From Alphaproteobacteria bacterium (GTDB lineage: Bacteria > Pseudomonadota > Alphaproteobacteria > UBA828): a DNA stretch of 64,000 nt. The first letter of the stretch is position 1. Every line of letters starts with the position of its first letter. Under the pieces are notes generated by a model, which saw only the letters and a program-made list of their open reading frames with translations, did not search any database and was not told where the DNA came from. Shown one piece after another: positions 26,540 to 35,609 of this stretch. The position numbers and the translations under genes are program-made. Where the stretch lies: NCBI GenBank assembly GCA_022823305.1, contig JAJDXK010000029.1, positions 57,389 through 121,388 of the forward strand. The letters are read 5' to 3'.

Positions 26540-28588
26540 TCAGGACGAGCGCGCGATCTCGCCGATCAGAATATTGCTGTAGCGGTCGATCCGCACCGGC
26601 TGGCCGGGGCGGACGACGGTGACCGAGGCCGGCTCCTCGATCAGCGCCGGGCCCTCGAAGCGGTGGCCGTGGCGGAGCCGCGCGCGGTCGTGGACCGGCG
26701 TCTCCGCCCAGCCCTCCTCGAAGAGCACCCGCCGCGTGCCCGCAGGCTCGGGCTCGCCCTCGGCCGCGCCGATCTCGGCAAGCTCGGGCTTGTCGGTCAC
26801 CGAGACCGCCGTGACCTTGACCGAGGTCATCTCGATCTTCTCACCCGGGATGTCGAAATTGAAGCGGTCCCGATGCGCCCGGTGGAAGGCCTCCCACAGG
26901 CCGGGCAGCGTGCCCTCGTCGAAGCGGTCGAAGGCGATGGGCACGTCGAGCTCGTGGTTCTGCCCGAGGTAGCGCATCTCCAGCGAGCGCTGAATCTCGA
27001 TGTTCTTGCGATAGCCCTGCTCCTCCAGCGCGGCCACGCCCTCGCCGATCAGGTCGGAGAGCACGCGGTTGGCGTGGTCCGCGTCGAACGCGGCGGAGGT
27101 CATCTGCGCCGTCCGCTCCAGGTCCACGCGCGCGTCGGTCATGAGGAAGCCGAAGGCCGAGAACTGGCCGGGATGGTTGGGCACGATGCCGCTCGGGATG
27201 TTGGCGTTGACCATGAGGTCGGCGACGTGCACCGGGCCCGCCCCGCCGAAGGCCAGCAGGGTGAAGTCGCGCGGGTCGAGCCCGCGTTCGGTCAGCACCG
27301 AGCGCAGCGCGCCGATCATGTTGTTGTTGGCGATCTGCACCATGGCGAGCGCGGTCTCCTCGACCGGCTTGTCGATGGCGCCCGCGACCTGGGCGATTGC
27401 CCTCCGCGCCGCGTCCGCATCGAGCGCCATGGCGCCGCCGAGGAAGTTCTCCGGGTTGATGCGGCCGATGACGAGGTTGGCGTCGGTCGCCGTCGCCCGG
27501 GCACCGCCGAGGCCATAGCAGGCGGGCCCGGGATTGGCGCCGGCGCTCTCCGGGCCGACGCGCAGCATGCCGCCCTTGTCGATCCACGCCAGCGAGCCGC
27601 CGCCCGCGCCCATGGTGCGGATGTCGATCATGGGAATCTGGATGGGCAGGCCGAACTCGATCTCGAAGCTGGTGGTGAAGCTCTCGTTGCCGCCCACCAC
27701 GGTGGAGACGTCGGTGGACGTGCCGCCCATGTCGAGCGTGACCAGGTGGTCGACGCCGACGCTGCGGGCGATCTGCTTGGCGCCCACCACCCCGCCGGTG
27801 GGGCCGGAGAGGGTCATCTGGATCGGGTGACGGGCGGCGGCCTCCAGCGTCATCTCGCCGCCGTTGGACTTGATCGCGGCGACGTGCCGGGTGATGCCCT
27901 TCGCATCCAGCCGCTCGCGCATGGCGCCCAGGTGATGGCCCACCACCGGCTTGATGTAGGCGTCGGTGATGGTGGTGGACGAGCGCTCGAACTCCTTCCA
28001 CTTGGGCAGCACCTCGTAGGAGATGCTGACCGGGATCTCCGGGCATTCCTCGGCGAAGATGGCCTGCGCCTCGCGCTCGTGGTCGGGCGTGACGAAGGAG
28101 AAGAGGAAGTTGATGGCGACCGCCTCCACCCGGCCCAGCGCCTTGATCTCGCGGGCGACGGCGCGCACGCGCTCGGTGTCCAGCGGATGGTAGACCTCGC
28201 CCCGCGCCAGGATGCGCTCGTCCACCTCGTAGCAGTGGCGCCGCTTCACCAGCGGCTTGGCCTTGACCCAGGTGATGTCGTAGTGGCTCTTGCGCTTGCC
28301 CCGCTGGATGAAGGGCACGTCGCGGAAGCCGGTGGTGGTGAGGTAGGCGACCGTCGCCCCCTTGCGCTCGAGGATCGCGTTGGTGGCGATGGTGGTGCCG
28401 AAGCGGATGTTGCCGACGGCGCCGATATCGGCGGTCTCGCCGGAGCGGTCGAGCCCCGCGATGATCCCGTCGATCGGGTCAGCCGGGGTGGACAGCGTCT
28501 TCCAGACGTCGACCGCCTGGGTCTCGGGGTCGTAGCGGACGAAGTCCGTGAAGGTCCCGCCCACGTCGATCCCGACCAGATCACTCAT
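26540..28588 (-). CDS. hyuA: Hydantoinase A/oxoprolinase family ATP-dependent subunit (HyuA-like)
   Basis: 682-residue ASKHA-type ATPase subunit. VGIDVGGTFTDFVRYD at the N-terminus is the phosphate-1 motif, LTLSGPTGGVVGAKQ (after MTL) and VTLDMGGTSTDVS the phosphate-2/metal loop, and AFGGAGPVHVADL a family hallmark. It phosphorylates the amide or enol form of its substrate so that the HyuB partner can complete hydrolysis or carboxylation. It forms a set with the 71-residue zinc ribbon gene 57 bases upstream and hyuB 35 bases downstream. Substrate unknown (hydantoin, oxoproline or ketone class). Confidence 0.9.
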   Translation of the reverse strand: MSDLVGIDVGGTFTDFVRYDPETQAVDVWKTLSTPADPIDGIIAGLDRSGETADIGAVGNIRFGTTIATNAILERKGATVAYLTTTGFRDVPFIQRGKRKSHYDITWVKAKPLVKRRHCYEVDERILARGEVYHPLDTERVRAVAREIKALGRVEAVAINFLFSFVTPDHEREAQAIFAEECPEIPVSISYEVLPKWKEFERSSTTITDAYIKPVVGHHLGAMRERLDAKGITRHVAAIKSNGGEMTLEAAARHPIQMTLSGPTGGVVGAKQIARSVGVDHLVTLDMGGTSTDVSTVVGGNESFTTSFEIEFGLPIQIPMIDIRTMGAGGGSLAWIDKGGMLRVGPESAGANPGPACYGLGGARATATDANLVIGRINPENFLGGAMALDADAARRAIAQVAGAIDKPVEETALAMVQIANNNMIGALRSVLTERGLDPRDFTLLAFGGAGPVHVADLMVNANIPSGIVPNHPGQFSAFGFLMTDARVDLERTAQMTSAAFDADHANRVLSDLIGEGVAALEEQGYRKNIEIQRSLEMRYLGQNHELDVPIAFDRFDEGTLPGLWEAFHRAHRDRFNFDIPGEKIEMTSVKVTAVSVTDKPELAEIGAAEGEPEPAGTRRVLFEEGWAETPVHDRARLRHGHRFEGPALIEEPASVTVVRPGQPVRIDRYSNILIGEIARSS

Positions 28589-28645
28589 GCTGCCCCGCCC
28601 CGTCGACCGGCCACGTGATGAGAGGAGTGGAAGGGTGCCGCGCGC

Positions 28646-28861
28646 CTAGCCGGTCTCGTGGATGCCCTGCTTCGGCAGCGGGATGCGCGGCTGCTCGATG
28701 CCCTCGGCCCGCGCCGTGAACCACTGGACGCACCAGTCGGAGCAGAAGAGCTGGTCCTTGCCCTGGACCTTGGCGGAGATGCCCTCGTCGTAGATGAGCA
28801 CGCCGCAATTGTCGCACTTCACGTAGCGCTCGATGTAATACCCGTTGTCCGAAAAGCGCAT
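28646..28861 (-). CDS. 71-residue zinc-ribbon protein associated with hydantoinase genes
   Basis: Small protein with C16-x2-C19 and C40-x3-C44, a likely structural zinc site, and an aromatic N-terminus (MRFSDNGYYIERYVK). The ATG at 28861 has GGAGGA 9 bases upstream; an upstream extension to 28999 lacks any conserved character. It is the first gene of the hyuA-hyuB set. Some acetone- and acetophenone-carboxylase-type systems carry small zinc-containing subunits, so it may be a third subunit of this enzyme. That role is an inference from position and size only. Confidence 0.7.
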   Translation of the reverse strand: MRFSDNGYYIERYVKCDNCGVLIYDEGISAKVQGKDQLFCSDWCVQWFTARAEGIEQPRIPLPKQGIHETG

Positions 28862-29016
28862 ACCGTCTCCTCCGCGCCCGGCCTTCGCGCCGGCCCTCCC
28901 GCAAGCCGCCGGAGTGTGGAGAGGATGGGCGCGCAAGTCAACGGCATGGCGGTTGATACATCGAAGCAGCGGAAGCTCTGTCAGTCCGGTGGCAGTCATT
29001 TTCGCGAAGACGGATC

Positions 29017-29045
29017 TTGAAAGTCCGCCGAACTTGCATTATTTC
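29017..29045 (+). promoter_or_regulatory. Candidate promoter of the higBA module
   Basis: TTGAAA (29017-29022) and TATTTC (29040-29045) are separated by 17 bases. The -10 match is weak. About 15-25 bases further on, TATAGCGCC-TAGCG (29060-29072) contains a repeated TAGCG that could serve as the antitoxin operator, since HigA proteins autorepress. AAGGAGG directly precedes the higB ATG. Confidence 0.35.
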
Positions 29046-29089
29046 TGTCGTGTGCAGCGTATAGCGCCTAGCGTAACAAAAGGAGGCAC

Positions 29090-29374
29090 ATGATACGGTG
29101 CTTCGGCGACCGAAGAACAGAAAACGTTTTCAATGGGATAGAAGAACAATCGTTTCCGCCGTCGATCCTGAAGCGGGCACGGAGCAGGCTGGACCGGATC
29201 AATTCCGCAGCGCAGCTCGACGATCTCCGAATTCCGCCGGGAAATCGTCTCGAACGCTTGAGAGGCGACCGCGAGGGGCAACACAGTATCCGCGTCTCGC
29301 GAGGATGGCGGATTTGCTTCCGCTGGCAGGATGGCGACGCATTCGACGTGTCCTTGAACAACCACTACGCGTGA
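29090..29374 (+). CDS. higB: HigB-type toxin of a type II toxin-antitoxin system
   Basis: 94-residue RelE/ParE-superfamily toxin of the HigB/GraT type. The start MIRCFGDRRTENVFNG, the central RARSRLDRINSAAQLDDLRIPPGNRLERL and the end SIRVSRGWRICFRWQDGDAFDVSLNNHY are all family hallmarks, including the Arg and Tyr/His residues near the C-terminus that cleave ribosome-bound mRNA. The toxin gene precedes the antitoxin gene, as usual for HigBA, with a 10-base gap. The pair sits in the gap between divergent hydantoinase-family operons. Length is complete. Confidence 0.92.
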   Translation: MIRCFGDRRTENVFNGIEEQSFPPSILKRARSRLDRINSAAQLDDLRIPPGNRLERLRGDREGQHSIRVSRGWRICFRWQDGDAFDVSLNNHYA

Positions 29375-29384
29375 GACGTGGGGG

Positions 29385-29708
29385 ATGGCTGGGATGACAG
29401 TGCCGACGAACCGGATCGCGACGCATCCCGGCGCGCTGCTGCGCGAGCAGATCGAAGAGGCGGGGCTCAGCGTCCATGCCGTCGCGCGGGAAGCCGGGTT
29501 GCCGGCGACCCGCCTGCACGAGATCGTCCACGAGCGGCGCGGCGTGAGCGCGGAGACGGCGATCGCGCTGGGCGCCTACTTCGGCCAGAGCCCGGAGTTC
29601 TGGATGAACGCCCAGAAGACCTACGAACTCTCCAGGGCGCTGGTCGAGAACGGCCACGACATCCGCTCGCGCGTTCGCCCCCATGCGGAGAGCCGGGCGG
29701 CTCCCTGA
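29385..29708 (+). CDS. higA: HigA-type antitoxin (HTH_XRE)
   Basis: 107-residue antitoxin. THPGALLREQIEEAGLSVHAVAREAGLPATRLHEIVHERRGVSAETAIALG contains the Cro/CI-type helix-turn-helix (landmarks residues 13-63), then AYFGQSPEFWMNAQKTYEL as in HigA proteins. It neutralises HigB and represses the operon. A second ATG at 29394 has better spacing from the GTGGGGG at 29378-29384 and may be the real start. The alanine/arginine-rich tail after residue 90 is slightly longer than in many homologues. Confidence 0.92.
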   Translation: MAGMTVPTNRIATHPGALLREQIEEAGLSVHAVAREAGLPATRLHEIVHERRGVSAETAIALGAYFGQSPEFWMNAQKTYELSRALVENGHDIRSRVRPHAESRAAP

Positions 29709-29733
29709 GTCGCCGTAGAAGGGCCTCGTCCGG

Positions 29734-32700
29734 CTACTCCGCCGCCTCGTCGGCGCCGGGCGTGTAGCCGTAGTCCCGCGCCGCCTCGGCCTCCGTGAGG
29801 TAGCCGCGGGCGAGGTCGGCGGCGACGCGCGAGGGCGCGCGCAGGCGGGGCTCGCCCAGGCCGCCGCCGCCCGGCGTGCGCACCTGCACGGTATCGCCCG
29901 GCGCCAGGTGGTAGCCCTCGCCCTTGGAGAGGTGCGGCGGCTCCTCCACCGTGTTGCCTCGGTGGACCTCGATCCGGTTGCAGGCGCCCGGCAGGCCGCC
30001 CGCGAGCCCGTGCGGGCCGGTGCGCCCGTGGTCCATCATGAACGAGGCCTTGGCCTCGCCCCGGAGCAGGCGCACGCGGTAGCTCACGCCGAAGCCGCCG
30101 CGGTGGCGCCCGGCGCCGCCCGAGCCCTCGCGCAGCGCGTACTCCTCGAACAGGATGGGGTAGTGCTGCTCCAGGATCTCCGCCGGCTGGGTCTTGGAGA
30201 TGCCGACCGAGGAGCAGCCGTTGGTCAGCCCGTCGCCCTCCCACCAGCCGCCGTAGCCGCCGCCGGAGAAGATGTACATGACGTAGCGGCGCCCCTCGGC
30301 CGGGTCGTCGCCGCCGAGGCTGAAGTTGCCGCTGGTGCCGGCGGGCGCGGCGAACATGCGCTCCGGCATGGCGCGGCCGAAGGCGCCGAAGACCGCCTCC
30401 ATGACGCGCTGCGCCGTCTCCGCCGCGCAGCCCGAGACCGGCCGGGGATACTCGGCATAGAGGAAGGTCTCGCGCGGCGGCTCGACCGCGATGGGGCGGA
30501 AGCAGCCGGCGTTGATGGGCACGTCCGGGAAGATGTGCTTGATCGCGCAGTAGACCGAGGCCAGCGTCGTCGCCCAGACCGAGTTCACCGGCCCGCGGCA
30601 GGGCGGGCTGGAGCCTGCGAAATCTACGGCGAGGTCGCTGCCCGCCACGGTGACGCGCGCACGCACTTCCAGCGGCGCGTCGTCCACGCCGTCTGAATCC
30701 ATGTAGCTGGAGAAGACGTACTCGCCGTCGGGCACGAACGCGATGTGGGCGCGCATGCGCCGCTCCGAGCGTTCCTTCAGCACCTCGATGGCTGCGTTGA
30801 CCGTGGCCTCGCCGTGCTTGTCGAGGAGCTGGATCAGCCGCCGCTCGCCCACCGAGAGCGCGCCGATCTGGGCGCGGATGTCGCCGATCCGCTCCTCCGG
30901 CACGCGGATGTTGGCGAGCACGATCTGCATGATGTCGTCGTCGAGCACGCCGCGCCGGTGCAGCTTGACCGGCGGCAGCCTGAGCCCCTCCTGCTGGATC
31001 TCGGTCGCCTGGGAGGGGAAGCCGCCCGGCACCATGCCGCCGGTGTCGGGCCAGTGGCCGGTGTTGGAGAGATAGGCCCAGAGCCGGCCGCGATAGAAGA
31101 AGGGCCGCACCATCTTGACGTCCATCAGGTGCGTGCCGCCGAAGTAGGGGTCGTTGACCAGCACGATGTCGCCGGGCTCGAGGTCGTCGCGCTCTTCGAT
31201 CACCGCCTGGGTGGTGGACTGCATGACGCCGAGGAAGATCGGGAGACCCAGCTCGCCCTGGGCGATGATCTCGCCGGTATCGGGCTGGTAGATGCCGTTG
31301 GAGCGGTCGTAGGCCTCGGAGATCACCGGCGAGAACGAGGTGCGCTGGTGCACCAGGTCCATCTCGCTCGCGACCTGCTGCAGGCCGCTCTCGATCACCG
31401 CAAGCGTGACCGGGTCGAGGTCGCGGGCGGCGCCCTCTGCGGCCTCCGCAGCAGCCTGCGGCACGGTGATGACCAGGTTGCCGAGGGCGTCGGTGCGGGC
31501 CTCCGATCCCGGCTCCACCAGGATCGTGGTGTCGAGCTGCTGGACGACCGCAGGCCCGGCTATCGCCGCATCGCCGGGCAGCGCCTCGCGCCGGTAGACC
31601 GGCGTCTCGACCCAGGCGCCGTCGAAATGGACCGGCCGGGTCTCGATCAGCGCGGCCTCCACCGTCGCGCCGTCGTCCGCGTCCGAGAGCGAGAGATCGA
31701 GCAGCGGGCGGACGCCCCGCACGGTCGTGCGCAGGTTGACCAGGACCGGCTGCATCTCGGGCAGCACGATGTCGAAGCGCTCGCGGTAGAGCGCCGCGAA
31801 GGAATTGCGCACCGCAACCGCGTCGAAGCCCCCCTCCCCCAGCGGCACGCGGAAGACGTGGCTCTGGCCGCGGTAGAAGAGGTCCGCCTCGTGCGCGATC
31901 TCGACCTGCGCAACCGTGACCCCCTCCTGCGTCAGCAGGGCCCGGCCCTCGGCGGCCTGCTCCGCCAGGATGCGGTCGGCCTCGGCCGTGTCCACGTCCT
32001 CCAGCGGCTGGTGCAGGGTGCGCACGAAGTCGTGGCGCACATCGGCGAGCACGCAGCCGAGCGCGGACGTGATGCCGGGGAAGCGCGGCACCAGCACGTG
32101 CGGCACGCCGAGCTCGCGGGCGATGGCGGTGGCGTGCATCGGCCCCGCGCCACCGAAGGCGAAGAGCGCGAAGTCGCGCGGGTCGTGCCCCTTGTCCACC
32201 GAGACGAGCCGCGCCGCGCCCGCCATCTGGTGGTCCACCACGCGCAGGATCGCGGCCGCGGCCTCCGCCTCGTCCAGGCCGAGCGGCGCGGCGATATTCT
32301 CGCGCACGATGCGGCGCACCGCGTCGACGTCCGGCGGGCTTTCCAGGCCGCCGATGGCGCCGGGGTCGATGCGGCCGAGCAGCAGGTTAGCGTCCGTCAC
32401 CGTCACCTCCTGCCCGCCCCGGCCGTAGCAGATCGGTCCGGGCTGGGCGCCCGCGCTCTCGGGCCCCACGCGCAGAATGCCGCCCTCGTCGACGCGGGCG
32501 ATGCTGCCGCCGCCGGCGCCGATGGTCTGGATGTCCACCATGGGCACGCGCAGCGGCATGCCGTAGGCGATGTCCTTCTCCGTCGTGGTGGCCGGCACGC
32601 CGCCCTGCACGATGGCGATGTCGAAGCTGGTGCCGCCCATGTCGCAGCTGATGAGGTTGGGGAAGCCGGCGGCGGCGCCCAGGTGGGCCGCGGCGATGGC

Positions 32701-33501
32701 GCCGGCGGCCGGCCCCGACATCACGGTCTGCACCGCCTTCTCGCCGGCGATTGCGGCGCTCATCATGCCGCCGTTGCCCTGCATCACCAGCAGCTCGGCC
32801 GCGCCGGCTTCGGCGCGCAGCCGGCCGGCGATGCGTGCGAGATAGCGGGTCATGATCGGCTGGATGTAGCCGTTGAGCGCGGCCGTGCTGCCGCGTTCGA
32901 ACTCGCGCACCTCGCGCAGGATGTCGGAGCCGAGCGTGACCGGAGCATCGGGCCAGACCTCGCGCGCAATGGCGCCGGCGCGGCGCTCGTGCTCGGGATT
33001 GAGGTAGGCGTGGATGAAGTGGATGACCAGCGCCTCGGCGCCGGCCGCGCGCGCCGCCTCGGTGGCTTCCCGCACCTCGTCCTCGTCGAGCGGCGTGACC
33101 ACGGCGCCCGCGGCATCGACCCGCTCCGTCACCTCGAAGCGGCGCTCGCGCGGCACGATCGGCTCGAAGCTGCCGAACATGCCCCAGGGGTTGGGCCGGG
33201 TGCGACGGCCGAGCTCCAGCGTGTCGCGGAAGCCCCGCGTGGTGATCAGCGCGCAGCGCACCCCCTTGCGCTCCAGCACCGCGTTGGTGCCGACGGTGGT
33301 GCCGTGGACGACGGTCTCGAAGCCGCCCGCCGCCTCGCCGAGCGCGGCGAGGCCCGCCATGAAGCCCTCCGACTGGTCGGCCGGCGTCGACGGCACCTTG
33401 GCGATGCGCGTGGCGCCGGACGCCTGATCGACCAGCAGCAGGTCGGTGAAGGTGCCGCCGACATCGACGCCGAGGCGGCAGCGCGCGGGCGCCTCGCTCA
33501 T
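29734..33501 (-). CDS. Fused HyuA-HyuB hydantoinase/5-oxoprolinase-type enzyme
   Basis: 1255-residue protein combining both subunits. Residues 1 to about 680 are HyuA-like (LGVDVGGTFTDLLLVD, MSGPAAGAIAAAHLGA, ISCDMGGTSFDIA, AFGGAGPMHATAIA); about 690-1255 are HyuB-like (SGLQQVASEMDLVHQRTSFSPVISE, VNDPYFGGTHLMDVKMV, GMVPGGFPSQATEI, RTPGGGGLGEPR). The layout is that of eukaryotic and bacterial 5-oxoprolinases, which hydrolyse 5-oxoproline to glutamate using ATP, though hydantoin-type substrates are also possible. Its ATG overlaps the stop of the dehydrogenase gene upstream (ATGA). It coexists with the split hyuAB pair 5 kb away and is not a fusion of those genes, as the sequences differ throughout. 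Confidence 0.92.
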   Translation of the reverse strand: MSEAPARCRLGVDVGGTFTDLLLVDQASGATRIAKVPSTPADQSEGFMAGLAALGEAAGGFETVVHGTTVGTNAVLERKGVRCALITTRGFRDTLELGRRTRPNPWGMFGSFEPIVPRERRFEVTERVDAAGAVVTPLDEDEVREATEAARAAGAEALVIHFIHAYLNPEHERRAGAIAREVWPDAPVTLGSDILREVREFERGSTAALNGYIQPIMTRYLARIAGRLRAEAGAAELLVMQGNGGMMSAAIAGEKAVQTVMSGPAAGAIAAAHLGAAAGFPNLISCDMGGTSFDIAIVQGGVPATTTEKDIAYGMPLRVPMVDIQTIGAGGGSIARVDEGGILRVGPESAGAQPGPICYGRGGQEVTVTDANLLLGRIDPGAIGGLESPPDVDAVRRIVRENIAAPLGLDEAEAAAAILRVVDHQMAGAARLVSVDKGHDPRDFALFAFGGAGPMHATAIARELGVPHVLVPRFPGITSALGCVLADVRHDFVRTLHQPLEDVDTAEADRILAEQAAEGRALLTQEGVTVAQVEIAHEADLFYRGQSHVFRVPLGEGGFDAVAVRNSFAALYRERFDIVLPEMQPVLVNLRTTVRGVRPLLDLSLSDADDGATVEAALIETRPVHFDGAWVETPVYRREALPGDAAIAGPAVVQQLDTTILVEPGSEARTDALGNLVITVPQAAAEAAEGAARDLDPVTLAVIESGLQQVASEMDLVHQRTSFSPVISEAYDRSNGIYQPDTGEIIAQGELGLPIFLGVMQSTTQAVIEERDDLEPGDIVLVNDPYFGGTHLMDVKMVRPFFYRGRLWAYLSNTGHWPDTGGMVPGGFPSQATEIQQEGLRLPPVKLHRRGVLDDDIMQIVLANIRVPEERIGDIRAQIGALSVGERRLIQLLDKHGEATVNAAIEVLKERSERRMRAHIAFVPDGEYVFSSYMDSDGVDDAPLEVRARVTVAGSDLAVDFAGSSPPCRGPVNSVWATTLASVYCAIKHIFPDVPINAGCFRPIAVEPPRETFLYAEYPRPVSGCAAETAQRVMEAVFGAFGRAMPERMFAAPAGTSGNFSLGGDDPAEGRRYVMYIFSGGGYGGWWEGDGLTNGCSSVGISKTQPAEILEQHYPILFEEYALREGSGGAGRHRGGFGVSYRVRLLRGEAKASFMMDHGRTGPHGLAGGLPGACNRIEVHRGNTVEEPPHLSKGEGYHLAPGDTVQVRTPGGGGLGEPRLRAPSRVAADLARGYLTEAEAARDYGYTPGADEAAE

Positions 33502-34457
33502 GCCCCGCCGCCCGCGTCTGCGCCCGGCGCGGGCAGGCCGAGGCCCTCCAGCGCATCGCGCATCTGCTCCAGCGCCATGCGCAGCAGGCGGTAGGAGGCC
33601 TCGGCGGTCATGAAGGCGGCATGGGGCGTGAGCGTCACGTTCTCCAGCGCCACCAGCGGATGGTCTGCGCCGATGGGCTCGTCGGCGAAGACATCGAGGC
33701 CGGCGGCGCGGATCCTGCCCTCGCGCAGCACGTCCACCAGCGCCGCCTCGTCGATCACCGCGCCGCGCGCGGTGTTGACGAGCATCGCGCCCGGGCGCAG
33801 GAGCGCGAGGCGGCGGGCGTCGATCATGCCCCGGGTCTCGTCGTTGAGGCCGAGGTGGAGCGAGACCACGTGCGCCTCCCCGAGCAGGGCGTCCAGGGTC
33901 TCCGCCGCCCGGCAGGGGAGATCGGCGGGCACGCCGCTCCGGTTCCAGGCGACCACCTCCATGCCGATGCCCGCGCCGAGGCGCACCATCTCGCGCCCGA
34001 CGCCGCCGGTGCCGACCACGCCCAGGGTCTTGCCGGCGAACTCCACGCCGTCCAGCGTGCGCCAGTTGCCGGTGGCGCGCAGCGCGCGGTCCATCCGCGC
34101 GGTCTGGCGGCCGCAGTCGAACATCAGCGCCAGCGCGTGCTCGGCCACGGTCGTGTCGCCGTAGCCCTTGATGGTGCGCACCTCGATGCCGAGCCGCTCC
34201 GCCGCCGCCACATCGATGTAGCTCGACGCGCCGGTGCCCATGAAGACGATCACCTTGAGCGCGCGGCAGGCGGCGAGCACGTCCTCCGGCATGTAGGTGT
34301 GGTCGTTGATGACGCCGACCGCATCGCCGACATAGGCCGCCACGTCGTCGCCGGGCACGTCGTCGATGGTCATCCCCAGGTCGGGGACGATGGCGCCGAG
34401 CTCGTCGTCGTAGAGCTGGGCCAGGAAGGAAGGGCAGTCGAAGAAGATCGCGCGCAC
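33498..34457 (-). CDS. D-2-hydroxyacid dehydrogenase (NAD-dependent)
   Basis: 319-residue dehydrogenase. The NAD motif is VVGTGGVGREM near residue 150, the catalytic Arg is in NTARGAVID, the Glu in FADEPIG and the His in TPHAAFMT. KGYGDTTVAEHALALM is the usual interdomain segment. It reduces a 2-keto acid or oxidises a D-2-hydroxy acid. The start is GTG at 34457 (MRAIFFDCPSF). The 4-base overlap with the fused hydantoinase means they are translated together and probably act on one pathway. A 12-base palindrome (GGTTCCGGAACC, 34499-34510) lies just upstream of the start and could be a regulator site. Confidence 0.9.
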   Translation of the reverse strand: MRAIFFDCPSFLAQLYDDELGAIVPDLGMTIDDVPGDDVAAYVGDAVGVINDHTYMPEDVLAACRALKVIVFMGTGASSYIDVAAAERLGIEVRTIKGYGDTTVAEHALALMFDCGRQTARMDRALRATGNWRTLDGVEFAGKTLGVVGTGGVGREMVRLGAGIGMEVVAWNRSGVPADLPCRAAETLDALLGEAHVVSLHLGLNDETRGMIDARRLALLRPGAMLVNTARGAVIDEAALVDVLREGRIRAAGLDVFADEPIGADHPLVALENVTLTPHAAFMTAEASYRLLRMALEQMRDALEGLGLPAPGADAGGGA

Positions 34458-34512
34458 CGTGGCCTCCGGTTCGGCTATGCGAGGCCGATTGTAGCAGCGG
34501 TTCCGGAACCCC

Positions 34513-35550
34513 TCACGGCGCGCCGCCTGAGCCGCTCGAGGCGGCGGTCGTGCGGCGCCGCTGCCCGGTGTTGACGAGAAAGAGGCCCACGACCATGCAG
34601 GCGAGCGCAGCCCACACCCAGAGCCCGAGGTCCTCGTCGAAGATGATCAGCGCCCAGAAGATGCCGGCGGCCACCACCAGGTAGTTGAACTGGGCGAAGA
34701 AGACCGCGCCGGCGCGCCGCGTCACCTCCTGGAAGCAGTAGAAGGTGACGCAGTGGATCGCCGCGGCCCAGGCCATGCCGGCGATGCCGGGCCAGCCGGC
34801 GTCCGCGAAGAGGTAGGGGCCGTCGGCGATCAGCATCACCGGCAGCATGACGATGGCCGCCGCCAGCAGGATGCCGCAGGCGAGCGCGAGCGAGTGCGTG
34901 GCCGGCGGGCGCCAGGCCGCGGCGACCACGTTGGAGCCCGCAGCCGCGACCGCCGCCACCAGCGCCACCAGCATCCACACCCAGGCCCCGGCCTCGGGCA
35001 GGCTCTGCTCGGGCAGCACGATCAGCAGCACCCCGCCCGCGCCGAGGGCGAGGCCCGCGAGGCTGAGCGCCTCGAAGCGCTCCATTCGTATGGCGAAGGA
35101 CATCAGGTAGGTGAGCCCCGGCACCAGCGTCAGCACCAGGGTGATGACGCCAGCGGGCAGCTCGCGCGCGGCGAAGGCGGTGGCGAGAACGGGAAGCATC
35201 ACCGCGAGCAGGGCGAGGCGGAGATACTGCCAGAGGTGCGCGCGGCTAAGTGGCGGCAGCGTGCCGGCGGCCGCGCACACGAGCAGGAGCGCGAGCCCCG
35301 CGAAGAGCGCGATCCAGAAGGTGTAGGCGAAGACCGGAAAGGCCACGCCCGCCGCGAGCTTGTTGGCTGAGAAGATGCCGCCGTAGGAGACGCCGCCGAG
35401 GAGCAGCAGCAGCGTCGGCACGATCAGCGCCCGCCCGCGCAGCCGCCCGGCTCCGGCGTCCGGGTCAGCAGGCGGGGCGACGGCCGCGCCATTATCCGGC
35501 GCGCCGCTTTGTTTGTTCTTCTCTGGCGGCGCTGCCGGCATCGCCCTCAC
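34513..35550 (-). CDS. DMT-superfamily (EamA) transporter
   Basis: 345-residue membrane protein with about ten hydrophobic segments from residue 40 to 320 (for example ALIVPTLLLLLGGVSYGG, FWIALFAGLALLLVCAAAG, LGLWVWAALACMVVGLFLV), arranged as two EamA halves, with a charged cytoplasmic N-terminal tail rich in Pro and Ala. Such proteins export metabolites or amino acids. It is 55 bases upstream of the dehydrogenase on the same strand and could belong with the fused hydantoinase set. The substrate is not inferable. Confidence 0.87.
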   Translation of the reverse strand: MRAMPAAPPEKNKQSGAPDNGAAVAPPADPDAGAGRLRGRALIVPTLLLLLGGVSYGGIFSANKLAAGVAFPVFAYTFWIALFAGLALLLVCAAAGTLPPLSRAHLWQYLRLALLAVMLPVLATAFAARELPAGVITLVLTLVPGLTYLMSFAIRMERFEALSLAGLALGAGGVLLIVLPEQSLPEAGAWVWMLVALVAAVAAAGSNVVAAAWRPPATHSLALACGILLAAAIVMLPVMLIADGPYLFADAGWPGIAGMAWAAAIHCVTFYCFQEVTRRAGAVFFAQFNYLVVAAGIFWALIIFDEDLGLWVWAALACMVVGLFLVNTGQRRRTTAASSGSGGAP

Positions 35551-35571
35551 GGTAGCGGCCGGGCGCGGACC

Positions 35572-35600
35572 TTGGCAAACCGGCGCGGCGGGTCTATAGA
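35572..35600 (+). promoter_or_regulatory. Promoter of the FitAB/VapBC-type module
   Basis: TTGGCA (35572-35577) and TATAGA (35595-35600) with exactly 17 bases between them. The expected start is near 35607, immediately before the tandem repeats and 33 bases before the antitoxin ATG. The match is good for a GC-rich genome and the divergent transporter starts at 35550 on the other strand. Confidence 0.65.
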
Positions 35601-35609
35601 TGTGATGTC

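Noticed and set aside
30745..33594. Open frame of 949 codons opposite the fused hydantoinase gene.
   Set aside because: Antisense shadow: repetitive basic and valine-rich sequence without any domain motif; the minus-strand enzyme is fully convincing.
34499..34510. Perfect 12-base palindrome GGTTCCGGAACC as a regulator site.
   Set aside because: Kept only as a remark on the dehydrogenase entry: it partly reflects coding-end sequence of a GC-rich region and has no second copy nearby.
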